Shown here piece by piece: positions 32,729 through 43,568 of a stretch of 64,000 bases of DNA; position 1 is the stretch's first letter, and each line of letters starts with the position of its first letter. The position numbers and the translations under genes are program-made. The notes under the pieces are model-generated. The model was given only the letters and a program-made list of their open reading frames with translations, was not told the DNA's origin and made no database searches. The DNA is from Haberlea rhodopensis. Taxonomy: Eukaryota; Streptophyta; Magnoliopsida; Lamiales; Gesneriaceae. Location: assembly GCA_907163345.1 (NCBI GenBank), contig CAJQUN010000421.1, positions 419,209 to 483,208 on the forward strand. The letters are read 5' to 3'.

Positions 32729-34075
32729 GAGCATTACTTTATATAAGAGCATTTGTGAAATGCATAATGTGTTTTAATTGCATTAGATGGATGTGGGTAT
32801 GGCTATATATATATATGTGTTGAAATGACTATGGAACGACCTAGTCTTGACATCGCTGCCCCAAGTGTGCGTGATACTAGAGTAGTATGACCTTATAAGA
32901 GATATGGGGTACTGGGTTTATATGATTATTGTAGGGCATTTGAGATGCCTGAGAATGATCGTGGAATCATGTATTCATTATAAGACATGTGAGATGTCTA
33001 AGTGAAATGGAGAATTGGTAAAATAAATGATAGGCATTTGAGCTATCTGTGATTGGTAGCAAAGTTGAAAATCAATATTAGATATCGAGATATCTATATT
33101 TGTATGTATAATGAATTTGGAAACATTAATTATTGATACTTGAGAATCAGGCATGCTATGAGTTAAATCAATGTGTTGATTTACTGATTTTTGAGATTTG
33201 ATGAGTTTGATGATTGTGAGAACAGGGACAGTACACGGAATCCCGGATGAGGACATTGCCATCCAGGGAGTATCATTTAAAATTCATTAATATTTACTTG
33301 TGTTGTAAATTATGAATTTCATTATTGTGATTATGAGATTTTGTGTATTGGTATGCTCACCCCGTTGGGGGCTGTCTCTGTTGGGGCAGGTGAACAGGTA
33401 CATCGATGGCTTTGGAGTTGAGCTCGAGCTGTTGATTGGATGTACTTCCAGGATCGTGGTACCAGGGCTTGATGGAGCACGGTATCGTACAGAGTACTTA
33501 TATACACCCGAGGGTTATATACACATTTATGATGCTCGCATGTGAGCACGATTATACCTGTATATGGGTTGTATATAAAGGCATGAGCCTTTCTCTCTTT
33601 CATTCTATGTTGCATGCAATTAAGAGTAGAATTGATAATGATATGAGAGTCATGGGTGTATTATGTGGGTGTTGAAACCCAATTATGTCGTTTTATGTGT
33701 GGTGTCTTCCCTGGCTGGGAATTACTTAGCGTTGCTGTGTTCTGTTGAGTATGTGTTTTCCCTGGCCGGGAACTATATATTGTGATGCGCTTTTATTTCG
33801 GGATGGCTCTATTTATGGGGAGACTCTGCCCAAATTTTTATAAAAGTTTACAATGTGAAAAGTGGTGTAATGGGGATGGTAATGGGCGAACTCGATGAGT
33901 CTATATGTTGTTAGGATGATGACCTTATAACATTGAGTATTAAAGAAATTTTGTGGTTGCCATTCAATGGTAAAGTATCATCTGAGTTTCCCGATTGATT
34001 TTATTGAAAGCATGTGCCACACATAATGATTAATACACTAATTAAGGGTTAAGGGCTTGGGGTCCTTACAAGATA

Positions 34076-34282
34076 TGACAAAGAAGCTTGACGGTTAAAC
34101 ACTTTTGCGATCGTTGGTGCAATGGGGCACATGTGTGAGCCACGATGATTCCGATGACTGTCATCCTACGGATGGTAAAGTCACTATCTTGAGCTATATA
34201 CGGTACGTGAAGTTTAGAGTTGACTTTTATGGTAAGCATGCGTTGAAATTTCGAGGACGAAATTTTATATGTTGGGGAGAAT
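34076..34282 (+). other. E2 3' end of interior: stem and polypurine tract
   Basis: The last 80 bp are homologous to chromovirus 3' ends: GGTAAGCATGCG, then AAATTTCG-AGGA-CGAAATTT (34246-34265, 8-bp stem), then GTTGGGGAGAAT directly before the LTR. The outer stem pairs differ from E3 (G-C changed to A-T) but still pair. Confidence 0.85.
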
Positions 34283-37200
34283 TGTGATGTCCAGATTATT
34301 ATTAATCATTTGTTGGACTAAATATGATTTGGATTTTATTTATAATTAATTTTAGAATTAATTAGAAGTGGAATTGACCAAGTGAAGGTCAACTGGCAAA
34401 TTAATCGGATCATAAAATATTTTGAGATTGTAAAATATACTCCGAGAATATTTTAGAGATAAATTAATTTAAATGAAGAATTTAAGTTTTGGGTTTTTGG
34501 GGTGTGTATAAATCCCAATCGTTGTCTATAAATAATATATCAGTGCACCGGTGACACTTCGATGTACAAAACCGGGCAAGGATACAAAAATAAATATGTT
34601 ATGTTGGGCATTTTCGGACACACACTGAAAACGTGTAAATCACGCACTGAAATCCCGAACCCCTTTTCCTTCGTTGCTGCTCGACCCCTCGCCGCTAAAC
34701 CGCCGCGCCCGCCGCCGTCCGAGATCCTTCCGGCGCGTCCAAACCACCATCGCCTTCGTCTCTCCCAGGCGCTTCTTTCCATACCAAGAAGGCTAAGTTT
34801 CGTCGAGGATTTCGTTCGGATCTTGCCAGGAAGCGCCGCGATTCGGATTTCCGAATTCGTCCGATTTTGGGACGATTTTCTTCCGATTTTTTTGTGGGTA
34901 ATCCTCGCCGTCCCTTAGTCGTTATTCACCTGAAATCCCTCGAATTTTTGATGAACTTTGGTTCGATTTTGCTGGCTTTTTTCGAAGGGTTTGCTATTGT
35001 GTGTTTGAGTGTGTGCGTGTGTGTGCGTGTGTGTGTGTTGTGTGTGTATGAGTGTGTGTATTTGTGTGCTGATTACATGTATTTGTGAGTATTTCAGTGT
35101 ATATTAGTGTGTAATTATATATATACACATATATATATATGAACTTTCCAGCTTGTGTTGGTATGAGTTAGTGTTGTATGCTCATATGTGAAGGTGTCCC
35201 AGCACATGTTAGTGGGTGTGCGTTAAGGATTTTAGTGCTGCCGGAAATCGTTACGTCTTGATTAATTACCTTTGTTCTGAAGATATTAGATGAGAATTTG
35301 AATACTTGTTCTAATATTATCATAGATGTTGAAATTGATAAAAATGTGATTTTATTGATGTTAAACTTGATACTATATATTTTAGTCGTGGAGGGTGTCT
35401 ATGACTCGATTTTAGGGCTGTCTTGGTGGATTATAAAAGCCAACTTCAACTTGAAAATAATGCTCATAAAGTGTTTGATATAATGTTTAAGTGGAGTTCA
35501 AGTGTAACCAAAAGCTATACTAAATGTGGGAATAAATGGGTTAGATGCATGGTAGTGTAAGTTATGACATGAAACAAGATTGTGGTGATGTGTATGCTTG
35601 AATGGGCATTATGAGTTTAGATTGAAATTCAATACATATTTAATTTCTTTAAGTTGAATTTAATCAAACAAATGACCTTATGTTGGGATTAAGGGAATTG
35701 GATTAAAGGAGTAGAATCTCGTATCTACATGGACAATTTCTTTCATGTCTTGGTTTGAATCACCTCGGTGTGGGTTTGAATATCTGGAACGTGTTAATTG
35801 GCTTAATTGGATTGTTTTAGTTAGACACTAGTTGGATATTATTATGCATACACCCTTGCATTTCCTTTCCCTCTGTTGAACTGGTGTGTCTAGTGAACTA
35901 CTATGTGAGTTGGGCATGATCTTGCACGTATGAGTGTGTGTATCCTGCATCATGTGTGTGATGTAGCGGATGGTGGGAGATGATGGGGTTTTGCATTGCC
36001 AATGTAATATCATGATTCATGTGAGGATATGTGCATCCAAAGTGTTGATTATGATTTGATTCATAATATTGAGTTATTGATTTGTGATATAGAAATGAAA
36101 GTAAGAACTATTTGATGGATGTTCATTGCTCGGATTATGAGCTAATGTTGAATTGATATTCGATATAGACTCTACAGGAGACTTCGGACGTTGATGATAG
36201 CTTATTCATGTTGTCTACTATAAGGTACGTGGTGACGTACGAGCAGGTATATCTAGTATCTATACATTCATGTATACATGCAATTTTGAATATGATGATT
36301 CAGGTAAGTGTTTGACTTTAATAATTGAGTTTCATATACGAGTTATGGGGGACACATAGTGGTACGTGGTCCAATTTTACTTGTTGAGTAGTGATGCCGT
36401 GGGCATGAGCGATATGAGAAAGTATCGAGAATGAGATGGTGGGATAACCAGGGTTACATTGGAATAATCAGGTTCACATTGATGTTGAACTATTTATGTT
36501 TGAGCATAAATAATATATTGTCATTGTATTGAATTCATAAGTGTTGTTGAGTATTACATTTTCAGTGACAATACTAAACTTGACATTATGAAGCGCGTGA
36601 GTTTGAAACAGGAACAGTGTGTGGAAGCTATACAGATTCGGAATTGTACAGGGAGTATATTTTATGAGTTTGAATAATTTAAATTATTGCATTATGATTT
36701 TGCATGTTGATTTGTGATCGAATATTGAGTGGGAGTGTGCTCACCCTGTGTGGGGGCTGTTTCTGTTGAAACAGGTACAACAGGTACGATGCTGTTTTGG
36801 AGTACTAGGCTCGAACCTTGTTGGATGATGCTTCCAGAAGCATAGTATGTGATTGAGCCGATATACGAGGTTGAGTGGTTGGTATTTATACTAATTATGC
36901 ATCCGGATGTGTATCCGTTATTCGTTGCTCTTCTGTGAGCACTTGTATCTGTATATGGACTGTATAAGGGTGTTGAAACCCACTTTTGTTGTCTTATTAG
37001 TGTGGTGTCTTCCCTGGCTGGGAATTCACTTAGTGTTTCTGTATTCTGTTTAGTATTGTGTTGTCCCTGGTCGGGAGTTATGTTATGTGATGGGTTTTTA
37101 TTTCCGGATAGCTCAGTTTGTGGGGAGACTCTGCCCAAATTTTTATAAAAACCCAGAATGTAAAAGTGGTACAATGGGTGATGATAATTGGTGAAATATT

Positions 37201-37368
37201 TGAGTCTCATTCTTGTAGAAGTAATCGTATCATGTTATTATTTATGTCATGAGGGATATGTGAAGCCTGAAATGATTCTTTTTAAGGAATTAAAAAAAAA
37301 AGAAAAATGAGAAATTTATACATAATTTATACATAAATGAACTAATGTCGTCTTTAAGTGTTGGGGCC
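34283..37368 (+). repeat. E2 3' LTR, last bases missing
   Basis: Matches the 5' LTR halves. TATAAATA 34527, donor hairpin 36225-36240, long-range stem (36607-36616 with 36758-36767), A-run near 37291. Ends ..GTGTTGGGGCC; the terminal TTACA is absent and gag sequence of E5 follows. Confidence 0.93.
36225..36240 (+). promoter_or_regulatory. GTACGT-GGTG-ACGTAC donor hairpin (E2 3' LTR)
   Basis: Unchanged copy of 8745-8760. Confidence 0.55.
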
Positions 37369-37370
37369 GA
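37364..37370. other. Fusion point between E2 3' LTR and E5 gag
   Basis: E2 LTR copies read GGGGCC-TTACA. Chromovirus gag (E4 near 18337) reads AGGGCC-GAATAG. Here the text is GGGGCC-GAATAG. The two partners share GGGCC at the joint, as expected for microhomology-mediated deletion. It removed the E2 LTR end, the rest of the E1 LTR and the 5' half of E5. Confidence 0.85.
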
Positions 37371-40300
37371 ATAGACCAAGGTTTGATGCTGGGAGGGCAC
37401 CACAGAGACAGCAGTTTGCACCTCGACCATATGTGGTAAGGCGACAGGACCGCCGCAGGGTCAAGTGTATGCACTGACCAGGGAGCAGGCTGAAGCAGCC
37501 CAGGAGGAGGTCGTTGCTGGTACGTGTCATTTATTTACGTACCCTGCATTTTATTGATAGATACAGGTGCTTCCCATTCTTTTGTATCTACTGCCTTTGT
37601 GGAGAGACACCGCTTGTGCTCGTCTCTGTTACCCACGCCTCTCATGGTCTCGACACCCACGGGGAAGCATGTGATTGATGACCGACTGTTATCTGATTGC
37701 CTCATTTATTTTGAGGGCAATGATCTGAGGGCCGATCTGATTCAGTTAGAGATGGCAGATTTTCACTGCATTGTCGGCATTGATGTGTTGAGTAGATACC
37801 GAGCTGTGGTAGATTGCCGACAGAGGATGGTATGTTTTCTTTCTGATCAGGGGTTCTAGTGGACTTTTTATGGGGACGGCTCTCGTCCAAAGATTCCAGT
37901 GATCTCAGCGGTTAAGATGTCGCGGTTATTGGAACGTGGCCACACGGGCTACCTTATTTATGCCGTGGATGAATCAGAAGAGAAGGAAGTGTGAGCCGAG
38001 GACATTCCGGTCGTGGCGGAGTTCATTGATGTGTTCCAAGATGAGATTCCGGGGTTTCCACCTGTCAGGGATGTTGAGTTTGCCATTGAGCTGCTGCCGG
38101 GGACATCAGCCATTTCTCGTGCCCCATACAGGATGGCACCGGCAGAGCTGAGGGAGCTGAAGGTACAGTTACAGGAGCTCCTCGACAAGGGATACATTCG
38201 TCCTAGTGTATCGCCTTGGGGTGCACCAGTCTTGTTCGTGAAAAAGAAGGATGGTTCAATGCGTCTGTGCATTGACTACAGGCAACTGAACAAGGCCACA
38301 GTGAAGAACAGGTATCCACTTCCGAGGATTGATGTTCTGTTCGATCAGCTTCAGGGTACAGAGGTTTACTCAAAGATAGATTTGAGGTCAGGCTATCACC
38401 AGGTGTGGGTTAGAGCAGACGATGTCCAAAAGACGGCTTTTAGAACTCGGTATGGGCACTACGAGTTCTTAGTGATGCCATTCGGGGTGACGAATGCCCC
38501 TGCTGTATTTATGAGCCTGATGAACAGAGTATTTCAGGAGTACCTCGCTCAGTTTGTGATCGTATTCATTGATGACATCCTTGTCTATTCAAGAAGTGAG
38601 GAGGATCATGCCGATCATCTGAGGATAGTGCTCCAGATCCTCAGAGATCATCAGTTGTACGCCAAACTCAGCAAGTGTGAGTTCTGGCTGAGCAGTGCAG
38701 CATTCTTGGGCCATATCATATCACGAGAGGGGATATCAGTAGACCCGAGGAAGATTGAGGCAGTTATTGATTGGTCCGCCCCTACTTCAGTCAGTGAGAT
38801 TCGAAGTTTTCTTTGTTTGGCTGGCTATTATCGACGTTTCGTCGAGGGTTTCTCAAAGATGGCCAAGCCACTTACACATTTGACTCAGAAGGGAGTCCCA
38901 TTTTGTTGGACAGAGGCTTGTGAGCAGGGTTTCAGGGAATTAAAGCACAGACTGACTACGGCACCAGTCCTAGTGATTCCCAGGGAGAACAAGGGGATCC
39001 TTTATACTGACGCATCGCTACAGGTCTTAGGATGCGTACTGATGCAGGACAGGCATGTGGTGGCTTATGCTTCTAGGCAATTGAAGCCACATGAGATGAG
39101 GTATCCAGTCCATGATCTGGAATTAGCAGCTATAGTATTCGCCTTGAAGATATGGCGACATTACTTATACGGTACCTCATTTACCATCTTCACTGATCAC
39201 AAGAGCCTGAAGTTCTTGTTTACACGGGCTGAGCTGAACATGAGGCAGAGGAGATGGATGGATCTACTGAAGGATTACGATTGTGAAATCCAATACCATC
39301 CCGGGAAAGCGAATCTCACGGCCGACACTTTGAGTCGGAAGGTGAGGAGTACAGCGGAGGATGTTATGAGTTTATCAGCTATGTTTGCCTCCTACTGTCA
39401 GTTGGGTTTGGATTTCGAGATATTTTCTTCACCGGTACAGGTTTTGACCTTGTTAGCTGAGCCTGTTATTTATGATCACATCAGGAAGGCTCAGGGGACC
39501 GACGCAGAGGTTCAGAGATGGTTGTCAGTAATTCGTTCAGGTCAGTCGTCGAAGTTTAGGACGGCTGAGGACGGTTCTTTGAGGATTGGAGACCGATGGG
39601 TAGTCCCGGATGTACCTGAGTTGCGTCAGGGTATATTACAGCGAGCTCATTGCAGCAAGATGAGTATCCACCCGGGCGGGAAGAAGATGTATTAGGATCT
39701 ACGCAGCCAGTTCTGGTGGAGGCGTATGAAACAAGATGTCACCTCATTCGTCAAGAAATGTTTGATCTGTCAGCAGGTGAAGGCTGAGAGGCAGAGGCCT
39801 GGAGGTGAGCTAAGGAGTTTGGAGATACCCGAGTGGAAGTGGCAGCACGTGTCTATGGATTTCATGACCCACTTACCGAGGACTGTTTCGGGTTTTGATG
39901 CTATATGGGTAGTTGTCGACAGATTGACTAAGAGTGCTCATTTCATTCCCTACTGTATGACCTTCACGTACTTGAGGATGGCACAATTATATGTCAGAGA
40001 TGTGGTGAGACTGCATGGGATCCCTGTTTCGATTGTATCTGATCGTGATCCGCGGTTTACATCTCACTTCTGGGAGGGTCTTCAGTCAGCTCTAGGTACA
40101 GAGTTGAGGTTGAGCACAGCCTATCATCCCCAGACGGACGGACAGACCGAGCGTACGATACAGACGCTCGAAGATATGTTGAGGGCTTGTGTACTGGAGT
40201 TCGACACTTCTTGGCAGGACTCAGTAGCCTTGGTGGAATTTTCCTATAACAACAGTTACCAGGCTAGCATACAGATGGCTCCATTTGAAGCCCTATATGG

Positions 40301-40901
40301 CAGGCGTTGCAGGTCGCCTTTGTGTTGGGATGATGTGGACCGTAAATCGGTCGGAGGACCAGAGTTGGTCCAGGATATGGAAGAAAAGGTAAAGGTTATC
40401 AAGAGAAAGATGAAGGCAGCTCAGGACAGACAGGCAGCGTATGCCAATCAGCGGTGAAGGCCGTTGGAGTTTCAGTTAGGCGACGGAGTTTTTCTGAATA
40501 TCTCACCTTTCAGAGGTGTGGTACGGTTTGGGATGCGAGGAAAGTTATCCCCAAGATATGTAGGGCCGTATGAGATCTTGCAGCGTGTTGGTACTCTGGA
40601 GTACCGTTTGGCTTTACCGCCCTCTCTGTCTGGTATACACGATGTATTCCATGTGTCTATGCTGAGGAAGTACGAGCCAGATCCTTCGCATGTGTTGCAG
40701 CCTTCAGAGGTACAGTTTGAGTCCGATGTTTCCTATGTGGAGCGGCCTATCAGGATACTGGATAGGACAGACCGCAGACTTCAGAACAAGGTTATTCCTA
40801 TGGTCAAAGTACAGTGGGATCGTAGGGGTGTCGAGGAGGCCACGTGGGAGACAGAGCGACACATGGTGCAGCACTATCCAGAACTATTTTCTGGTATGTG
40901 A
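37369..40901 (+). pseudogene. E5 protease, RT, RNase H, integrase and chromodomain with stops and frameshifts
   Basis: Order: gag tail, protease (IDTGASH near 37560), RT (VFIDDILVYS near 38570), RNase H (TDASLQ, DLELAA, TDHKS), integrase HHCC, core (SMDFMTHL, SDRDPRF, TERTIQTLE) and chromodomain (about 40732-40890). Damage relative to E4: one-base losses near 37430 and 37548; TAG at 37857-37859 (CAG to TAG); TGA at 37992-37994; a 3-base loss near 38995; TAG at 39693-39695 (AAG to TAG); TGA at 40455-40457 (Arg codon). Catalytic residues are otherwise kept. In RNase H the usual DALSR reads DTLSR. It cannot make a working polyprotein. Confidence 0.95.
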
Positions 40902-40936
40902 TTTATGTTTTATTTTATTTTGGGTAAGTGCATGCT

Positions 40937-40972
40937 GATTTCGAGGGCGAAATCTTATAAGTAGGGGAGTAT
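40937..40972 (+). other. E5 3'-terminal stem and polypurine tract
   Basis: GATTTCG-AGGG-CGAAATC (40937-40954), then AAGTAGGGGAGTAT before the LTR. Confidence 0.82.
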
Positions 40973-42136
40973 TGTGATATCCCCGAAATGATTATGTGAT
41001 TTTAATCATTAATTAAATTATGATGATTTTGGTGTTAATTCATGGGATTGAATTAATATTATTGAGGAGATACATTTCAGGGTGCATGTGATGTATGTTG
41101 GGATTTTGGGGTTGTGGCATGTTTATTTGGGGTGTGTGTTAATTGTTTTGGTGAAGCATGTTTAAATGGGAATTGAAGTATTTAATTGAGAAAATACTAT
41201 AAATATCATGTGAGGATAATTTAATACATCGTGCTAATACCGGGACCAAAACATAACACATCATACCACCCAACACCCAACCACCCCCCAACCCATACCA
41301 ATCAAATGTGCAAAGGGTGACTATCCACCCCACTTGGCACAATCATTCAGCCCTTCTCCTCCATTCCAAATCTCGATCTTTCTCTCACAAATAACCTCCA
41401 GCACCTGCTAAGCAAAGTCGTGAGGAGCCTTGCCATTTTCATCCCTTGGAAGCCTCTCAAAAATCGAAGCAAAGTAGGGTGAGAAACAATGCTCTGTTTT
41501 TTATTTAAGCTCGTTTAAGTTCTTGCTTTTAAGTAGTGTGAAATTGGCATGTTAGCTTAGGTTTCTTAAAACCTTCGATTTAAATGCTTACATGGTTTTA
41601 TTATGAAGCTCTCAGTATTTTTTCCTTGAGCATGTTACATGTTTTATGTGAAGGATTTAAGCATGTGAAATAGGGTGTTCGAAAATCTGGGTAGATAATT
41701 GCCCTGTTTTTCTGGAAAATATGGATTGGGAGTGATATTGAGGAGGTGATATCATGCATGTTAGATGGGTTTTTGGTAAACCGTCGATTTGAGTACATAC
41801 ATGGTAGTTTTGTGAAACCCTTGGCATTTTTGTTCGAGCATGTTTCATGTTATATGTGGTAGTTTTAATAACATGAAATGAGGTGCTCAAGAAATCTGGA
41901 AATGAAATATGTTGCCCTGTTTCCGGAAAGGTTGATCGAGTACTTGTATAAATGGTCGACGTTATGCATGTGGATTTATATTTGGGGTATAAATTTGATA
42001 TGAATACACTCAGGGTAGTGTATTGTAGCTACTAGCGTAATTGTTTAAGCATGTGGTGTATCTTCTATGCTAGATTAAAGGGTATGGAAATAGGTGTTCG
42101 AGAATTATGGATTGGTGCTTCTCGAACAGAGCATCT

Positions 42137-42355
42137 CGATCGATCGAAAATTCCATCTCGATCGATCGAGCGAGGCAGAAGCTTTTAAGCATGGTTTAAT
42201 TTTAAGGTTCCGATCGATCGAAGGATTTTCCGATCGATCGGTGAAGCTTCTCGATCGATCGGTAAAATGTTTCGATCGATCGATCGAGGCAGAATGTTTG
42301 GGCTCTATTTTTGCATGTTTTCTCGATCGATCGAGACGTCGGGGCCGATCGATCG
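42137..42355 (+). repeat. Palindrome cluster: 8 x CGATCGATCG in E5 3' LTR
   Basis: Pairs at 42137/42159, 42211/42231, 42252/42273 and 42324/42346. Flanks here are TC..GA or CC..GG rather than the GC..GC of E4, yet outer bases still pair (for example TCTCGATCGATCG with its complement in the last pair). Confidence 0.92.
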
Positions 42356-42521
42356 AGAGAGGAAGAATGTTGAAATTTAAGATGATGATTTATTTTGTAA
42401 AGTTTATGGTATGGGATGATTTTGAGGCATCTAATATGGTATTATGTAGTTGTGTAGAACCATCCCAGGTACCAGCTCAGTCGAGGAGATAAAGTCTGTT
42501 GACTCCTCTACATTTTGAAAG

Positions 42522-42538
42522 GTACGTAAGCGACGTAC
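42522..42538 (+). promoter_or_regulatory. GTACGT-AAGCG-ACGTAC donor hairpin (E5 LTR)
   Basis: Same arms and loop as in the E4 5' LTR, preceded by GAAAG. Confidence 0.6.
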
Positions 42539-42739
42539 GGGCATCCCAACTGTAACATGTACTTTATGTTTGTCTATTTGACACATGATGAATGCAATGT
42601 GATGCATTAAGAGTAAGATACATGTTATTATGCATTGTTGTTGCATATTATGCATTGTTGTTGCATATTGTGATGTGGAATAAAGAAGTGTATTCCATGA
42701 GTCAAGAGAGATCACAGTGTATTTTAATGCTTATGCTTG

Positions 42740-43010
42740 TTATGTAGTAATGAAGCGGGGAAGATGGTACCGCTCATTATGAGATTATGTAGTAATGAAG
42801 CGGGGAAGATGGTACCGCTCTTATGAGATTATGTAGTAATGAAGCGGGGAATATGGTACCGCTCATTATGAGATTATGTAGCAATGAAGCGGGGAAGATG
42901 GTACCGCTCATTATGAGATTATGTAGTAATGAAGCGGGGAATATGGTACCGCTCATTATGAGATTGTGTAGTAATGAAGCGGGGAAGATGGTACCGCTCA
43001 TTATGAGATG
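42740..43010 (+). repeat. Six tandem units of about 45 bp with AGCGG/CCGCT hairpins
   Basis: Each unit reads TATGTAGTAATGAAGCGGGG, then AAKATGGTACCGCTCATTAT-GAGAT. The stem AGCGG/CCGCT encloses 11 bases (GGAAGATGGTA or GGAATATGGTA). CTCAT-T-ATGAG forms a second small hairpin. Confidence 0.92.
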
Positions 43011-43568
43011 TTAAAGCAAGAAGCATTTAAAATAACTGTTGATATATGACTCAAAAGCTGTGTAAAGAAAGAGGTGATATGTCATTACATTATTAAAGGA
43101 TCCATAATTTCATATAATGTGTTTACTATGAGTTGTGGTACAGGGACAACCAATGGGCGTTGTAAATGCTTGGAAACACAGGAAGTGCTTTGTATTATGA
43201 TTTGTGCATTTACGCTTTATATTCATATTATGTTGAATATGAATCACGGTATGCTCATGTGTTGGGGGTTGTCTTTGTAGGTGCATTTGATACAGAGAAC
43301 AGGGGTCAGGGTTGACATGATGAGCTTAATGGAGTGCTAAAGGGGATAGCAGGATAGAGAAACTCTTCTGTATAGTTTTTACTAAGATAGTGTAAAACTA
43401 TGGAGTTTAACACCTTCTGGTTAGGAATATGTATGATTCCTTTTTGAAACTTTTGGTACTGAAATCTCTATAAGCTCAGGTTGTCAACATGATTCAATAC
43501 TCTGATTTAATATGATTAATTCTCTTTAATTGCACCTAATAATACGTATGAGATAACGGGGTCTCACA

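Larger units (their letters stand above)
31517..34070 (+). mobile_element. L1b: solo LTR in E2 interior, 5-bp TSD agata
   Basis: 2554 bp, starting TGTGATGACCAG and ending GGGGTCCTTACA, flanked by agata at 31512-31516 and 34071-34075. Same family as L1a but clearly diverged. Contains TATAAATA 31848, a GC-rich segment at about 31905-32030, a donor hairpin 32714-32728, AGGGCAT/ATGCCT and AGACAT/ATGTCT hairpins (32934-32999), and the GGGCTGTCTCTGTT arm near 33370. No interior and no coding capacity. Confidence 0.95.
6800..37368 (+). mobile_element. E2: non-coding LTR retroelement (LARD-like), host of E3 and L1b
   Basis: The 5' LTR is 6800-9124 plus 27516-28289 (split by E3). The primer site is at 28294. 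The non-coding interior is 28290-31516 and 34076-34282 (split by L1b). The 3' LTR is 34283-37368. With insertions removed the LTRs are about 3.1 kb and the interior about 3.4 kb. No gag or pol motif is present in any frame. The last 80 bp before the 3' LTR (GGTAAG..ATTTCG..CGAAAT..purine tract) are homologous to the 3' ends of the chromoviruses here, so E2 is best read as a non-autonomous derivative using a chromovirus's enzymes. Its 5-bp target copy on the left is ccccg; the right flank is lost in the fusion at 37368. Confidence 0.88.
37369..43568 (+). mobile_element. E5: 5'-truncated chromovirus (Tekay type)
   Basis: Begins inside gag after the zinc knuckles and continues to a full 3' LTR. 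Protein and LTR start are closest to E4. There is no 5' LTR, primer site or Gag core. The right flank (atgaa at 43569) would be its target copy, but the left copy is gone. It appears to have landed in X1. Confidence 0.93.
40973..43568 (+). repeat. E5 3' LTR (2596 bp)
   Basis: Starts TGTGATATCCCCG and ends GGGGTCTCACA like E4, but diverged and longer. TATAAATA 41198, eight palindromes 42137-42355, the GTAGAACC..CCCAGGT block (42456-42472), donor hairpin 42522-42538, six-unit array 42740-43010, long-range stem (43142-43151 with 43267-43276), ACTA-AGA-TAGT near 43381. Confidence 0.93.

Noticed and set aside
34105..34287. 60-codon ORF before the E2 3' LTR as a pol remnant
   Set aside because: It overlaps the stem and purine tract, and I see no integrase or chromodomain pattern in it. 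Only the last 80 bp of DNA are chromovirus-like.
42740..43010. CRISPR-like array of short palindromic repeats (also 55957-56269)
   Set aside because: Units are contiguous tandem repeats without unique spacers, inside a plant LTR, with no cas genes.
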